Assembly (NCBI RefSeq): GCF_000276665.1
Contig: NW_004955417.1
Location: forward strand, 27,569,479 to 27,633,478
DNA from: Chinchilla lanigera
Taxonomy: Eukaryota > Chordata > Mammalia > Rodentia > Chinchillidae
DNA length: 64,000 bases
Direction of reading: 5' to 3'
Shown here: in pieces, positions 33,540 to 44,215 of the stretch
Position numbering within the stretch: the stretch's first letter is position 1
How the letters are laid out: each line of letters opens with the position of its first letter
The notes under the pieces: model-generated
What the model was told of the DNA's origin: nothing
Database searches by the model: none
Seen by the model: the letters and a program-made list of their open reading frames with translations, nothing else
Translations under genes and position numbers: made by a program

Positions 33540-33745
33540 CAGGGTATCTTCTTGAGAATCAAACTGATCATGTCAGTTCTCTGGCTAAATGACTTCCACT
33601 GCTGAATGATTAGAAGAGAGATTCTTCAACATAGCGTATAAATTACAGCCCAGTCTTGCCACAACCTATTTCTGTCTTTCTTTTTTGCTACAAATCTCTG
33701 CCTCCTTTTCTTCATACTCCCAGAAGTGATTTTCTCATTATTTTG
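33540..33745 (+). mobile_element. L2 LINE 3'-region fragment
   Basis: 'ctgatcatgtcagttctctg', 'gctaaatgacttccactgct', 'ttacagcccagtcttgccac' match the L2 stretch around tgatcatgtcac... cttccc.. with moderate identity. Confidence 0.6.
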
Positions 33746-33749
33746 CAGC

Positions 33750-34740
33750 TGCCCATATATTTACTCAGTATGTTTACTGGACCCCTATCATGTATGAGAC
33801 ACTCTGATAGGCCTTGGAGAAACTGGAAAGAGAAGCACATTTCCTGCTGTTAAAGAATTCATGGTCCAGTGGAGAACACAGACAAGGAAATACATGGCCA
33901 CGACACACTATAGGAAGTGCTAGCCGTGAACAGGGCCTGGACAGTCCTAAGAGAGCCCCGGGCAGACAGGGACAAGGAGGAGTAAGAGGGCATGAGAACA
34001 TGGTGAAGACAGAGAAACTAACCGAGGTGGTTATGGGAGAGGTGGTAGAGAAGATAAGCCAGACTGAGGAGATGGAAAGACACTGAGATGAGAAGCCACA
34101 CATCAGCAGAGTGGCGGAGGCTGTCAGGGCCAAAGGGGGCGGGGTGGAGGCCGGCGTGGTGAGGAGAGGAGGCAGGGGCTGAATCGCACCAGAACCTGGG
34201 GGACTTATCGGAGTTTAGATTCTCTGCATCTGATTTTCCCTCTTGTGAGACTGCTTTTTCCCTTTCTCTTGCCCAACTGAAATAATAAGGGCAATTGCTC
34301 TTCTCAGAAAGTCATTAAACAAATATGTGTTGGAACACCTACTGTGAGCCATGGATTGCTATAGGTGGTTATGATATGGTTGCAAAATTTAGTAATATAA
34401 TGAACTAGTATGTTTTTTGACTTTGAGTAAAAACAGGCTGTCAGAGTGGCAAGTAGAGTGGAAAAAAATAGGCTTAAGGAGGTTGGGTTGACTAGGGAGG
34501 TGTGGGGCAGGCTGTAGGCTGAACGGATGGAAGTGAGCAAAAAAATCAGCGGTGAAGAGGGAGTTCAGTTGTGAAGGGTGTTCTAGACAGAGGTGACAGC
34601 TCAAGCACAGCCCGAAATAAAGTCCTGCAGATGAGCACGGCGAGATCAAGTGGTTGTGGAGTCTGACTCTTACTGAATAACCTGGGAACGACGGCAGGAT
34701 CTTCACCAGTGGGTGTTATGCGATGAGTCATGCTTTAGGA
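33750..34740 (-). mobile_element. L2 LINE 3'-region, antisense
   Basis: Two reverse L2 blocks: 33,750-34,160 ('ctatcatgtatgagacactc', 'aattcatggtccagtggaga') and 34,310-34,740 ('acacctactgtgagccatgg', 'tgttctagacagaggtgaca', 'cctgggaacgacggcaggat'). It lies head to head with the forward L2 piece at 33,540. Frames inside are non-functional. Confidence 0.55.
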
Positions 34741-35093
34741 TGCTTGCACTTGACGCCGTGTTGAGAAACACCGCGGAGCTGCCGTGGGAGCAGCAGGGAG
34801 ATCCTCGGGAGAGACAGCAGAAGCGACAGCCCCATCCCTCTGTGAGCGGCGGGAGAATCGCGAAGGTTCTGAGAACTGCGCGCAGCCACGTTTCTCAGCA
34901 GAGCACTAAGTTCTTGTTCAGTTCCAGTCTTGTGTTTGCTTTAGTTCTGGACTTGCTCCTAACATTTGAAGGATGTAAGCCGCCCTTATTCAGATTCAGA
35001 TGTAAAAACGAAAGTCCACAGACTCACAGCTTCCCAAACGTGGAGGCACTACAGGAAGGGCTTGCATTTTGGGAACGGTTTGTAGACTGTCAA
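34741..35093. other. Unique DNA
   Basis: A plus frame from 34,713 continues into the SINE at 35,112 and is not a gene. Confidence 0.35.
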
Positions 35094-35111
35094 GACTTTG
35101 AAAATTCTGTT

Positions 35112-35200
35112 TTTTTTTTTCCCCAGTACCGGGAATCGAACGCATGATCTCGTGTTTGCCAGGCAGGCGCTGTGCTGCTGAGCTAAATCCCCAGCCCCAT
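35112..35200 (-). mobile_element. Young ID-like SINE with 18-bp target-site duplication
   Basis: T tail, 'ccagtaccgggaatcgaacg', 'tttgccaggcaggcgctgtg', 'gctaaatccccagcccc'. Direct repeat gactttgaaaattctgtt (35,094-35,111) and the same with one change at 35,201-35,218. Confidence 0.95.
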
Positions 35201-35245
35201 GACTTTGAAAATTTTGTTACATCTAAAATTAAACCAGAATAATGC

Positions 35246-35425
35246 TCTGGCCGTGGTGGCGCACACGTGTAACCCCAGCACTCGGGAGGCTAAGGCTGAA
35301 GGATTGTTGGGAGCTTGAGGCCAGCCTGGGCTACAAAGTGAGCTCAAGGCCAGCCTGAACTGCATAGTGAGACCCTGTCTAAAAAAAACCCAAAACCCAA
35401 AACCAAAAAACCCAAAAAGCCCCCA
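35246..35425 (+). mobile_element. B1 SINE with 29-bp duplication and long CAAAA-type tail
   Basis: 'ggccgtggtggcgcacacgt', 'cccagcactcgggaggctaa', doubled 'gccagcctg' unit spaced 29 bp, then an A/C-rich tail. Short flanking repeat ccagaata near 35,234 and again near 35,424 suggests its insertion ends. Confidence 0.9.
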
Positions 35426-35807
35426 GAATATTGCAGTTTTGACTCAATTTCAAGTGTGTTGGCACACTGAGACACACCCAAGTAAAATGCAATACTGTAC
35501 AGGATACCGCTCCACAAGCATTTTAGGTAAAACACAAAACTGGGTCAAACAAAATGAACATCTTTAACATCTGTACTATAGAAAGACCAACAGGACTTCT
35601 GACAATATCTTACTTTACTCAGTTGTGAGCACAGATAGCAATCTTATGGTAAATTGGGATGGCTAATTTGAAACATAGTTCACTTAGGTTAAAGCCCATT
35701 TAAAAATTTCATGGTTTATTTTCCATCTATATGACATATAAATATTGTGACAAATATTTTGTAAAGCAGTGTGACTAATGAGAGGTAACTTTAAGAATTT
35801 CCTCTTC
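35426..35807. other. Unique AT-rich DNA
   Basis: Nothing recognised. Confidence 0.4.
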
Positions 35808-35965
35808 TGTTTGGTGTGTGTGGTATTGGACACTGACCCCAGGGACCACTTAGCTTTATGCCCCCACCCCTTGTGAGACAGTGTCTTGCTAAGTTGCCCA
35901 GGCTGGCCTTGACCGTATGTATGACCCTCCTCAGTAGCTGGGATTACAGGTGTGTGCCATGAGCC
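35808..35965 (-). mobile_element. B1-ID dimeric SINE, diverged
   Basis: 'ggtattggacactgacccca', then B1 half 'gagacagtgtcttgctaagt' and 'tgcccaggctggccttgacc' to 'gtgccatgagcc'. The ID half is short. Confidence 0.75.
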
Positions 35966-36754
35966 ATCCTGTTGGGTTTAAGAATTCCTTTCGTATGATA
36001 AACTCCTCTAATTGCAGGAAAAGCTGTAGAGAGGAAATGGAAACAGCAAGCTGACTCACTTCTGCCTCCTTGTAAGAACCCAGGTGTCTCTGTGAGTCAG
36101 GTTCGTGCCAGCTGCACTGGGTACATTGGCTTTGTCTCCAGGCAGGTGGCAGGCAGTGGGGGTGGGGCGGTGGGGTGGGGAGACAGCCTCGGGCACTGTC
36201 AATGCTAACTGCGTGACTGCAGAAAATAATACAAGGCCCAGGAGGTGACTCGCTACTGTAAAAAAAAAATCCAAAATTGTCCACCTTGGACAGCTACTTT
36301 TAAATTCTCCTTTTATGTACTCGAAATAACTGAGCTATCTTAACCTTGCGGTTTCAGCTTCAGAACAGTGTGTGTGTATTCTGGTTCCCAGTATTGCTGG
36401 TGTTTGATAGTTGGGTGGGGGGTGAAGGGAGATGTTCGTTTTTAGAGTGTGGCTAAGAAATAGTTGAATAAGGTAGTGTCCTAGCCACCACTTTTGATTA
36501 TTTTTAGTTCCATTTTCATTTATTTTAAGGGAGTACTTGGGAGTTTCATAGGCTGAACTATGATATCATTAAACTGCAAGATTTAGTGATACTGTAATTG
36601 TCACAGGCTATGACAGGGAAGTGTGGATGGCAAAATTCAATATTTCAGTTTTAGGTAAAGAATTTAGTTCCCTTTGGAAGTGCTCTTTTGCTTGTTTTCC
36701 TCTTTTTACTTGTGATTTTCATTCTTCTCCCTTATCTATTCTGCAACGCACACA
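35966..36754. other. Unique DNA
   Basis: A G-rich stretch (gtgggggtggggcggtgggg) at 36,157-36,180 could form a quadruplex. No gene recognised. Confidence 0.4.
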
Positions 36755-36930
36755 CTCTAGTTCTTAACCTTTGCTACACATTCATCCCTCGGGGTACTTT
36801 CAAAGTATACCATAGCCAGGGTCCCACTCCTGCAAGCTGATTTCTTTGAGGGCGGGTTGGGCCTGGGCGGTATTTTTAAAGCGTCCCAGATAATTCTTCT
36901 GTGCAGCTGAGGCTGAAACCCACCACTGTC
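36755..36930 (+). mobile_element. MER5-like hAT-Charlie MITE
   Basis: 'ttcttaacctttgctacaca', 'ctcggggtactttcaaagta', 'ccagggtcccactcctgcaa', 'gggcctgggcggtattttta' follow the MER5-group layout with terminal inverted repeats (ttcttaacc and an imperfect right end). Confidence 0.65.
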
Positions 36931-37478
36931 TTAAATTGGAGCAAAATTACCCCGGTTCTAGTTCCAGGTCTGAGGTTTACTAAATTTATAAGGTCTGTTG
37001 ATCTTGGTCTTCAATTTCCCATAGGATGATGAGGTTGGATTCGAGATTTATAGAAATTCTTCAGTGCTCAAACAAAATTAAATAATTTGGGATGCACATG
37101 ACAGCTGGTTTTCCTAACTCCAGAGATGAAAGCTGATTGTGTGGAGTATGAATTGATGAAACAGGTGAGAAGTTAAACAACGATGAAACAGCACATATAT
37201 AAACTCTCCCGTTTTTCCAATTACAAGGCGTGGGACTGAAAAAAATGTAGAAATTTAAGCCTAGAAGCCCCAAGAGACCTGCAGGGCTGTTTGTGGGTTC
37301 CAGCTGTCTTCAACCTGGAGCTAGGGAGTGTGTACCAGGGGACCAGGGGAGGAGGGACAGCGCCTACTACACACGCTCCACGCCGAGAAGGTAAATATAA
37401 TAAAGCCCCAAGGGCTCGCACTACTCACCAGGCCTGGCCTGGTTCCACACGGCGCTGGTGTGCAAGGCAGGTAGGGGT

Positions 37479-37503
37479 GTACACACACACACACACACAC
37501 ACA
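37479..37503. repeat. (CA)n microsatellite at CpG-island edge
   Basis: About 12 CA units (37,481-37,502) followed by 'tgcgcgcgcc'. The alternating purine-pyrimidine run favours Z-DNA. Confidence 0.92.
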
Positions 37504-37683
37504 TGCGCGCGCCCCAACTCTGACCCCTCGGCGCCGGACCCCAGGGTTGGAGAGGGCGCCTCCCCAGCGCGGAGAGCGGCGGCCACCCGCTCCCGGGGCT
37601 GTGTCGTCTCCGTCGCCGGCGTGGACCGAGCCCGCGGCCGTGCCTGGAGGTCAGACCCGCCCCTCCGCGCCGGGGCGGCGACG

Positions 37684-38473
37684 NNNNNNNNNNNNNNNNN
37701 NNNNNNNNNNNNNNNNNNNNNNNNNNNNNNNNNNNNNNNNNNNNNNNNNNNNNNNNNNNNNNNNNNNNNNNNNNNNNNNNNNNNNNNNNNNNNNNNNNNN
37801 NNNNNNNNNNNNNNNNNNNNNNNNNNNNNNNNNNNNNNNNNNNNNNNNNNNNNNNNNNNNNNNNNNNNNNNNNNNNNNNNNNNNNNNNNNNNNNNNNNNN
37901 NNNNNNNNNNNNNNNNNNNNNNNNNNNNNNNNNNNNNNNNNNNNNNNNNNNNNNNNNNNNNNNNNNNNNNNNNNNNNNNNNNNNNNNNNNNNNNNNNNNN
38001 NNNNNNNNNNNNNNNNNNNNNNNNNNNNNNNNNNNNNNNNNNNNNNNNNNNNNNNNNNNNNNNNNNNNNNNNNNNNNNNNNNNNNNNNNNNNNNNNNNNN
38101 NNNNNNNNNNNNNNNNNNNNNNNNNNNNNNNNNNNNNNNNNNNNNNNNNNNNNNNNNNNNNNNNNNNNNNNNNNNNNNNNNNNNNNNNNNNNNNNNNNNN
38201 NNNNNNNNNNNNNNNNNNNNNNNNNNNNNNNNNNNNNNNNNNNNNNNNNNNNNNNNNNNNNNNNNNNNNNNNNNNNNNNNNNNNNNNNNNNNNNNNNNNN
38301 NNNNNNNNNNNNNNNNNNNNNNNNNNNNNNNNNNNNNNNNNNNNNNNNNNNNNNNNNNNNNNNNNNNNNNNNNNNNNNNNNNNNNNNNNNNNNNNNNNNN
38401 NNNNNNNNNNNNNNNNNNNNNNNNNNNNNNNNNNNNNNNNNNNNNNNNNNNNNNNNNNNNNNNNNNNNNNNNN
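37684..38473. other. Assembly gap (790 N)
   Basis: Unresolved sequence. The flanks are extremely GC-rich, so the gap is most simply explained by failed sequencing of the island core. Its true length may differ from the N count. Transcription start sites and first-exon coding sequence may lie inside. Confidence 0.99.
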
Positions 38474-38610
38474 GCGCGAGCCCGCGAACTTCAGCACCCG
38501 GAGCTGTCCAGAGCGGCCGCGCCCCGCGGCGGCGGCGAGACGGGCGCCCGCAGCCCTGCTCGCGGCGTTCCGTGGGTGTCTGACTTCGCGGGGGCCGGGG
38601 CAAGGAGGAG
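38474..38610 (+). other. Candidate first exon, 3' part (5' part in gap)
   Basis: GC-rich segment ending caaggaggag|gtgagg, a strong donor. One frame (ARARELQHPELS...) is open from the gap to the donor, but it has no known similarity, and the segment may be 5' untranslated. The following 25 kb would be intron. Confidence 0.45.
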
Positions 38611-38780
38611 GTGAGGAGATGGTGACCTTCTGGTGCTGGCCCGGCTCAACTTCTTTCCCTCTGCCGGAAGCGAGTTATTCACCGTGTTCGTGCCGAAGGT
38701 GGGCCCGATCTCCCGCGTGTCAGAAGTGCGCTCTCCCGTACTCGCTCCAGAGCACGGTGCAAGTGTAGGGCTGCTCTCCG

Positions 38781-40825
38781 AGGAGAGCACACACCGACTG
38801 CTGCTGCGCTGACACTTTAAAAACAGGTTGTTGATTTCAGCGCTCTCTCCCACACTTGTAAACACGTTTTTATTTTTATTTTTTTTTTGCGTTTATACGT
38901 ATTTTTTATATTTTAATGAAAATACTTCATATGACTTATGATAACAAACTTACTCCAAATAGCCGTATATCTCAGAAATAGGTACAACTTTTCACAAAAC
39001 ATTAAAGGACTAAGACAGCAAGTGTATTCCTGACACACGAACTGACGTGAAGAATTACATTTTCAGAGCTAATTTGTGGGTTTGAATACTTACTGGGAAT
39101 GTTAACAGGCTTGGAATATGAAAACAGTGAAGCAATTTAAGTAGTTTATTTCAACTAATGGGAGACTAAGGCATTATTTTAAGAAGCTTTTTGAACATAC
39201 TGCTAACTTTTTAATGGATAGTAACAATACCAAGCTTTTCATGACTTAGTTTTATATTTACATATAAGAATTTATATTTTTTTACTATAATTGCTAAAAT
39301 CTAGTGGTATCAAGATGATGCTCAACATGTACTTGTTTCTTTGACCCACATATATAAATGTAAAATATTTTTGTTTCTTGATAGTATGCTAAATCATAGT
39401 ATCTATTGGCTAGTTCATTGTAATTCTGTGTCTACTTGAATACATAGAAATTTAAGTGAAATTTTGAGCAGTGAGTTAAGAATTACTCAACATAAACAGT
39501 ATAGTTTATTAGGAAAATGTTATAAAAGGGTTTTTCAGGTAGCTACATGTGTATAGTTTATCTGTATGTAAACTTGTACAGATACATGTTTATGCATTTA
39601 TATTTGCATGACTTAGACAAAACATTCCCTAAATATACTCATGTAGTATTTGAAATTACATAAATAAAAATGAATATTCAGATTTATCATACATATTTAT
39701 TTGCATTTCTACCTAACATAGTCTTGGAAAGGGTTTTACCCCAAAATGGCCTAAATGTTTTCAGAATTATTTTTGTATTCATTTAATAAAGAAGTTACTT
39801 GGAAGTTACTAAAAAAGAAGTTCCTTGTATTTCTTAAATACAAAAGCAAAATATATTTGAAAATTTAGTTTTAAGTATTCTCTAACATGCTTTCATAGTA
39901 AAATGAGATTAGGCAAGGAAAATGAGACGAATAGACTTTATAATCAAATTATAGTAGTGAGAGACAAATCATTTAAAATAAATTGACAGTTTATTAAATA
40001 TTATCAGTGTTGAGCATTAAATAACAAGTGTGATACATAAAAATGATACTAATGTTCCTCAGAGATTATTATTTTCTGTAAAGTTTTAGGGCCCATTTAT
40101 GAGGTTGTGACTAAACTAGCCTTTGTCTGTCTGGGATGATAACTGCACATTGTCATCTATTCTAAGAGAAGGTCATAGGTACAAGGAAATAAATTGAAAT
40201 TTAAATTCATGTCTACTACCTATTAACAGCTATGCTAAAAAGTAAGTTTGATGTGTGAAGAGATTAAACAGTTGGATAGAAATATTTTTGCATGATCTGT
40301 GAGTTTCAGTATTCATACTAAGTTATGCAAAGTGAGATGTACATACCCAAGAACATCAAAAGATGATATATTGAATACAGGAAGAAAATATTAAAATTCA
40401 TATTTCTATTTTCATTTTTTGAAAAGGAGATTCAGATTGTTTAATCTTTTGTATGGCATCTGTTAAGAGCCTCATGCCTGAGATACTTTTTATAGGAGGT
40501 GATTGATAAAGACAGATTGAGATCACATAGTAAACTCTCTTTGGGATCCTGAATAATTAAAAATGATTTATATTTAATTATAAATAATTTCTTCAAAGCC
40601 CCACTGAGCATCCGTATACTCAGGAAGCCTGTCTTCATCAGATGTTACCATTTTACATGTGAATGAGGTGCTCTAATTTTCAGAGCATTTTTGCATCTTA
40701 ATAGATCTTTGGTCAGTATTTCTCTTTTACTTCTTACTTGAATTCTTCTAGCAATTTTAGTTTGGGTAATTCAGTCTATCTGTAAGACTTATGATGGCAT
40801 TTTGATGATTAGTGTTTTTAAGCTT
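38781..40825. other. AT-rich DNA downstream of CpG island, repeat-poor
   Basis: GC drops abruptly after about 38,860; the next 2 kb carry almost no CpG and no SINE or LINE that I can recognise. Fits the start of a long intron. Confidence 0.45.
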
Positions 40826-40843
40826 TCAAAACCGTAACTTCTT

Positions 40844-40940
40844 TTTTTTTTTTTTTTTTTTGTTTTGGTACCGGGAATTGAACCCAGGACCTTGTGCTTG
40901 CCAGGCAGGCGCTTATACCACTGAGCTATATCCCCGGCCC
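40844..40940 (-). mobile_element. Young ID-like SINE with target-site duplication
   Basis: T tail, 'ggtaccgggaattgaaccca', 'ggaccttgtgcttgccaggc', 'gagctatatccccggccc'. Flanks tcaaaaccgtaacttctt (40,826) and tcaaaactaacttctt (40,941), differing by a 2-base gap. Confidence 0.94.
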
Positions 40941-40956
40941 TCAAAACTAACTTCTT

Positions 40957-41843
40957 GAGGGTATGAGACTTGTGTTTTCATCACCCGTATGTCCTGCACC
41001 TACGTGTCCAGGAAATAATGTTGAGTCGTGGAAATGTAAATGTGATATGTCACCAATTATGTGGGAAAATGAAGAATCACTTTTTGAAAGAAAAATGTAA
41101 TTTATTAAAAGTTATATTTTTATTGGTTTGGTGTGGTACTCTGAAAAAAATGTATGACAAAAGCAAACTCAACTAAAATCAAGAGCAAAGTATGCATTCA
41201 GTAGATAATTATTGAATTTTTACTGTATGTGTGTCATGGTTTTTCAGTTATACAGTTTTTATAACACAAGTTAGAGATTTTGTTTCTTGATGTGATATTA
41301 TCTTTTCATTCTCAGTTTGGATTTCTGTTAAATGTTAAAGGGATAATTTGCCAAATAAAAGAAGACAAGAATTAAAAATTTTTGTGATTAATGTAATAGT
41401 TACCTTATATTTAATACATAGATAAGCGGTCCTAAATATTTTAATATTACTTTCAAAATCGGTTTATAAAATTTTTTGTTTAGTAATACATATAGTATAA
41501 AATTTCGTATACCTATTCCTCTACCCACAAGTAATTACTGTTTCCACTGTATTGTATGCTTTTCCAGAAATAGTTTATGCATAAGAGTAGATATATATGT
41601 CTATCAAACATTGTGTGTGTATGTGAGCATCTGTGTGTGCACACATGCATGTGTGTATGTAAACAAAAACAAATACATCCTGTGATTTACTTTTTAGGAT
41701 ATCAGTTCCACATCTGCTACTACATAGCTGCCTCTTTCATTTTAATGGTTGTTTGATATCCTATTTGATGCATGTTCTGTACTTTCTTTAAATAGTACTA
41801 TATTTCTCATATTTAGATTGTTTTAATGTATTTTGTCATTATT
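40957..41843. other. AT-rich DNA with TG-rich patch
   Basis: TG/CA-rich at 41,611-41,661. No gene recognised. Confidence 0.4.
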
Positions 41844-41858
41844 AACATCACTAATCTT

Positions 41859-41971
41859 TGCCGGGGATATAGCTCAGCAGCACAATGCCTGCCTGGCAAG
41901 TGTAAGGTCCTGAGTTTGATTCCCGGTACCAAACAAAACAAAACAAAACAAAACAAAACAAAACAAAACAA
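41859..41971 (+). mobile_element. Young ID-like SINE with (AAAAC)n tail
   Basis: 'gccggggatatagctcagca', 'gcctgcctggcaagtgtaag', 'tgagtttgattcccggtacc', then nine or so AAAAC-type units. Direct repeat aacatcactaatctt (41,844-41,858) and aacatcactaacctt (41,972-41,986). Confidence 0.94.
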
Positions 41972-42234
41972 AACATCACTAACCTTCAGATGAAACCAAT
42001 TCTGAACCATGGTTATTAGAACTTAGTATGCTTATCTTCACATTCTCTCAGATACACTGAGTCTTTGTAAGGTTGCCTCTTTCTGATCCTTCTGACTTTA
42101 GCGTCACATTTGTGTCTTTAAAGATTCTTTACTAACCATGCTTTCTTAAGTAGGTTCTCTTCCTTTTTCTTTGTTACATTTTATTTCTCTACTTATGCTT
42201 ATTAGACTTTAGTAATTTGTGTATTCACTTTTTA

Positions 42235-42385
42235 TGATCGGTTTACTTTTGCTAAATTATAAACTCTCACAGAGCAGACATCTTATCTGTCTTGTTTATC
42301 ATTACAACCTCAACTTCTAATTTAATACAATGGCTTATCCATAGTAATGCTAAAAAATCAGTTGGGTAAATGAATGAAACATTGG
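42235..42385 (+). mobile_element. L2 LINE 3' end fragment
   Basis: 'cagagcagacatcttatctg', 'tcttgtttatcattacaacc' and 'ttgggtaaatgaatga' follow the L2 tail order (gggcagggac... gtctgtcttgttc... tgaatgaatga). Confidence 0.6.
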
Positions 42386-42611
42386 GAGTGATGTACTATG
42401 TTCATTTAGGTAGTGCTTACTTTTAAGGTGAAACCTAATGATCTAAAAGAAAAAAAGTAGTGCCATTATTTTTGAAATCAAATTAATTTTAGACACATGG
42501 CCACTTTTATTTATTTAACTTGGAAGCAAACTTAAAGCCTTTGCAACTAATCTTTTGGACTAAGTATTGATTTGTTTGCTAGAAATGAGAAGAATATTGA
42601 TATTGTTTGTT

Positions 42612-42688
42612 TTTTGGCTTAATGGGGGATTCAGCCCAGGACCTCATGAATGGTAGGCAAGCACTCTACCACTGAACTACTGAGCTTC
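42612..42688 (-). mobile_element. B1-ID SINE, ID part, split by LTR
   Basis: 'gggggattcagcccaggacc', 'ggtaggcaagcactctacca', 'ctgaactactgagcttc' is a reverse ID. The SINE breaks at 42,688, exactly where the LTR begins, and resumes at 43,187 with 'gctacatacctagccc'. Confidence 0.82.
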
Positions 42689-42939
42689 TGTCTTAGTTGC
42701 TTTTCTCGTTGCTAAGACAAAATATCTGACAACCACAAGTTAAGGGAGGAAAGGTTTATTTAGCTCACTGTTTGTAACGGTTTCAGTCCATAGTCAGCTG
42801 GCTCCAAGGCAGGGTGGCATGGCAGAGGGGCATCGCAGAGGAGAAGTAGTTCATGGTGTGGCAGGGCAGGCAGAAGGCAGTAAGCAGCAAAGTATCAAGG
42901 CAGTAAGCAGCAAAATATCAAGGCAGTAGCAGCAAAAGC

Positions 42940-42983
<44 letters not shown>

Positions 42984-43186
42984 TGAAATGAAAGCAGCTG
43001 CCTTTATATTCTATCCAGGCTGTAAGCCTACTGATTGATGTCATCTGCTCCCAGGGTGGGGCACTCTTAGTCCAAGCATCTCACCTTTAATCCCAGCATC
43101 AAACACCCTAGATCCAGCCACATCTAAAAAGCCCTATCTATGACCACATGAGGCTTTGTGGGGCCATCTAGATACAAGCCACAACA
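42689..43186 (-). mobile_element. Full-length MaLR-type solo LTR with target-site duplication
   Basis: Runs from 'tgtcttagttgcttttctcg' (the reverse of the LTR end) to 'tacaagccacaaca' (the reverse of its TG start), 498 bp. Flanked by gcttc (42,684) and gctac (43,187), the 5-bp duplication size of this LTR class. It contains an AGC repeat. Solo LTR; no retroviral genes. Confidence 0.83.
42877..42981. repeat. (AGC)n trinucleotide repeat inside LTR
   Basis: Four AGC units at 42,937-42,948, an interruption, then ten units at 42,952-42,981. Just upstream are imperfect 22-23-bp copies of 'ggcagtaagcagcaaagtat' from which the AGC run may have grown. It is not in a gene that I can see. Confidence 0.92.
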
Positions 43187-43330
43187 GCTACATACCTAGC
43201 CCTTTTTACATTTAAAAAAATTTTTTTGGACAGGTCTTGCCAAGTTGCCCAAGCTGGCCTTCAACTTGTGATCATCTTGCCTCCACTGCCTGTATAACTG
43301 AGATCACAGGTCTGTGAAACCATGTCTGAT
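43187..43330 (-). mobile_element. B1-ID SINE, B1 part (continuation)
   Basis: 'gctacatacctagcccttttt', linker, 'ggacaggtcttgccaagttg', 'cccaagctggccttcaactt', 'gatcacaggtctgtgaaacc'. Completes the SINE cut by the LTR. Confidence 0.8.
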
Positions 43331-43839
43331 TTTGTAACATTTTATAATTTAAGGAACATTAGGAGTTAAGGAGTATTTTGCTTTAAAACTACTTTGAGAA
43401 TATTTAAAAATTTCCATTGTGTTAGCAGAGTTGAATGATAAGGAGTGCAAAGAATGCTTTGGATAGACATTCTTCCTATTTTTCAGGTGCAGAGAGTCTA
43501 AGGTCAACCCACAGTTGTGAACACATAAAAACATGAAATGTTATAAAATACTATGAAGTGTTCTAGTACGTTATAATTATATAATATTACATAGTTATAG
43601 GTTTAAAGACTAATCTTTATTTTGTTCACTCTGTGGTATCGTTTTAAGTTGTCAGTTTATCCTCTTAAAATCTCTAGAAGTTTCAGCCCTAGACTTCTAT
43701 TTTCTCTAGTTACTGGATGAAATGCAGGTACCTCTGGGTGTCAGAATACTTTAACCATTGTCATTTGGCCCTTAGGAGGTTCACTGGAAGAAACATGACA
43801 AACTACCACTAAAATATTGCATGCTAAGGGCTAGGAGAC
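43331..43839. other. AT-rich unique DNA
   Basis: Nothing recognised. Confidence 0.4.
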
Positions 43840-44215
43840 CACTGTGCCTAGTGTATATGGATAGACTCCAAAGAGAGGAGCTTCTGTTCCAGGCATAGAG
43901 TGAGAACATCTTTTCTGTCTCAGTAATGAGTAAATGTTAGCTGGGCAGATGAAAAGGTTACAAGCAAAAGTCATAAAACTCCAGACCCCTTCTCCAAGAA
44001 TTGTTGTGTAAAAGACCCAGAGTATGTAGGGTGTGGTCAAGAAATTCACTTGGAGAAACTGAGAAGAGCAGAGGGTTTATTGGAGGTGAGTCAGTAGAGG
44101 AGATGGAGAGATGGCAAGGATCAGAGTTTAAAAGACCGTGCACACTGTTCTTTGGGTTTGGATTTAATCTGAAAGGCAACAGGAAGTCATGGAGGGTTTT
44201 ACACCTTGACACAAA
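43840..44215 (-). mobile_element. L2 LINE fragment, antisense
   Basis: 'gatttaatctgaaaggcaac' and 'aggaagtcatggagggtttt' match the reverse L2 sequence (…ggaagccattggagggttt…). The left part is weaker. Confidence 0.5.

Larger units (their letters stand above)
37429..38780. promoter_or_regulatory. CpG island, candidate bidirectional promoter
   Basis: From about 37,500 to the gap and again 38,474-38,770, GC is very high and CpG very dense (for example gcggcggcggcgag, ccgtcgccggcgtgg), unlike either flank. The outer parts are split by a 790-base run of N. Splice donors point outwards on both sides: plus strand ggag|gtgagg after 38,610, minus strand cctg|gtgagt after 37,429. That layout is what two divergent first exons would show. 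No TATA box is visible. The gene names cannot be told from this sequence. Confidence 0.75.

Noticed and set aside
37684..38473. Chimeric scaffold joined at the gap
   Set aside because: Base composition changes there, but the same young SINE family lies on both sides and CpG-dense sequence flanks both gap edges, so a failed GC-rich core is simpler. Not excluded.
37291..38614. Open frames of 355-430 codons crossing the N run on both strands
   Set aside because: They are open only because N codons cannot encode stops. The real flanks give short GC-rich frames in all phases.
41937..41971. CRISPR-like or satellite direct repeats (AAAAC units)
   Set aside because: It is the patterned A-rich tail of a SINE, enclosed by that SINE's target-site duplication.
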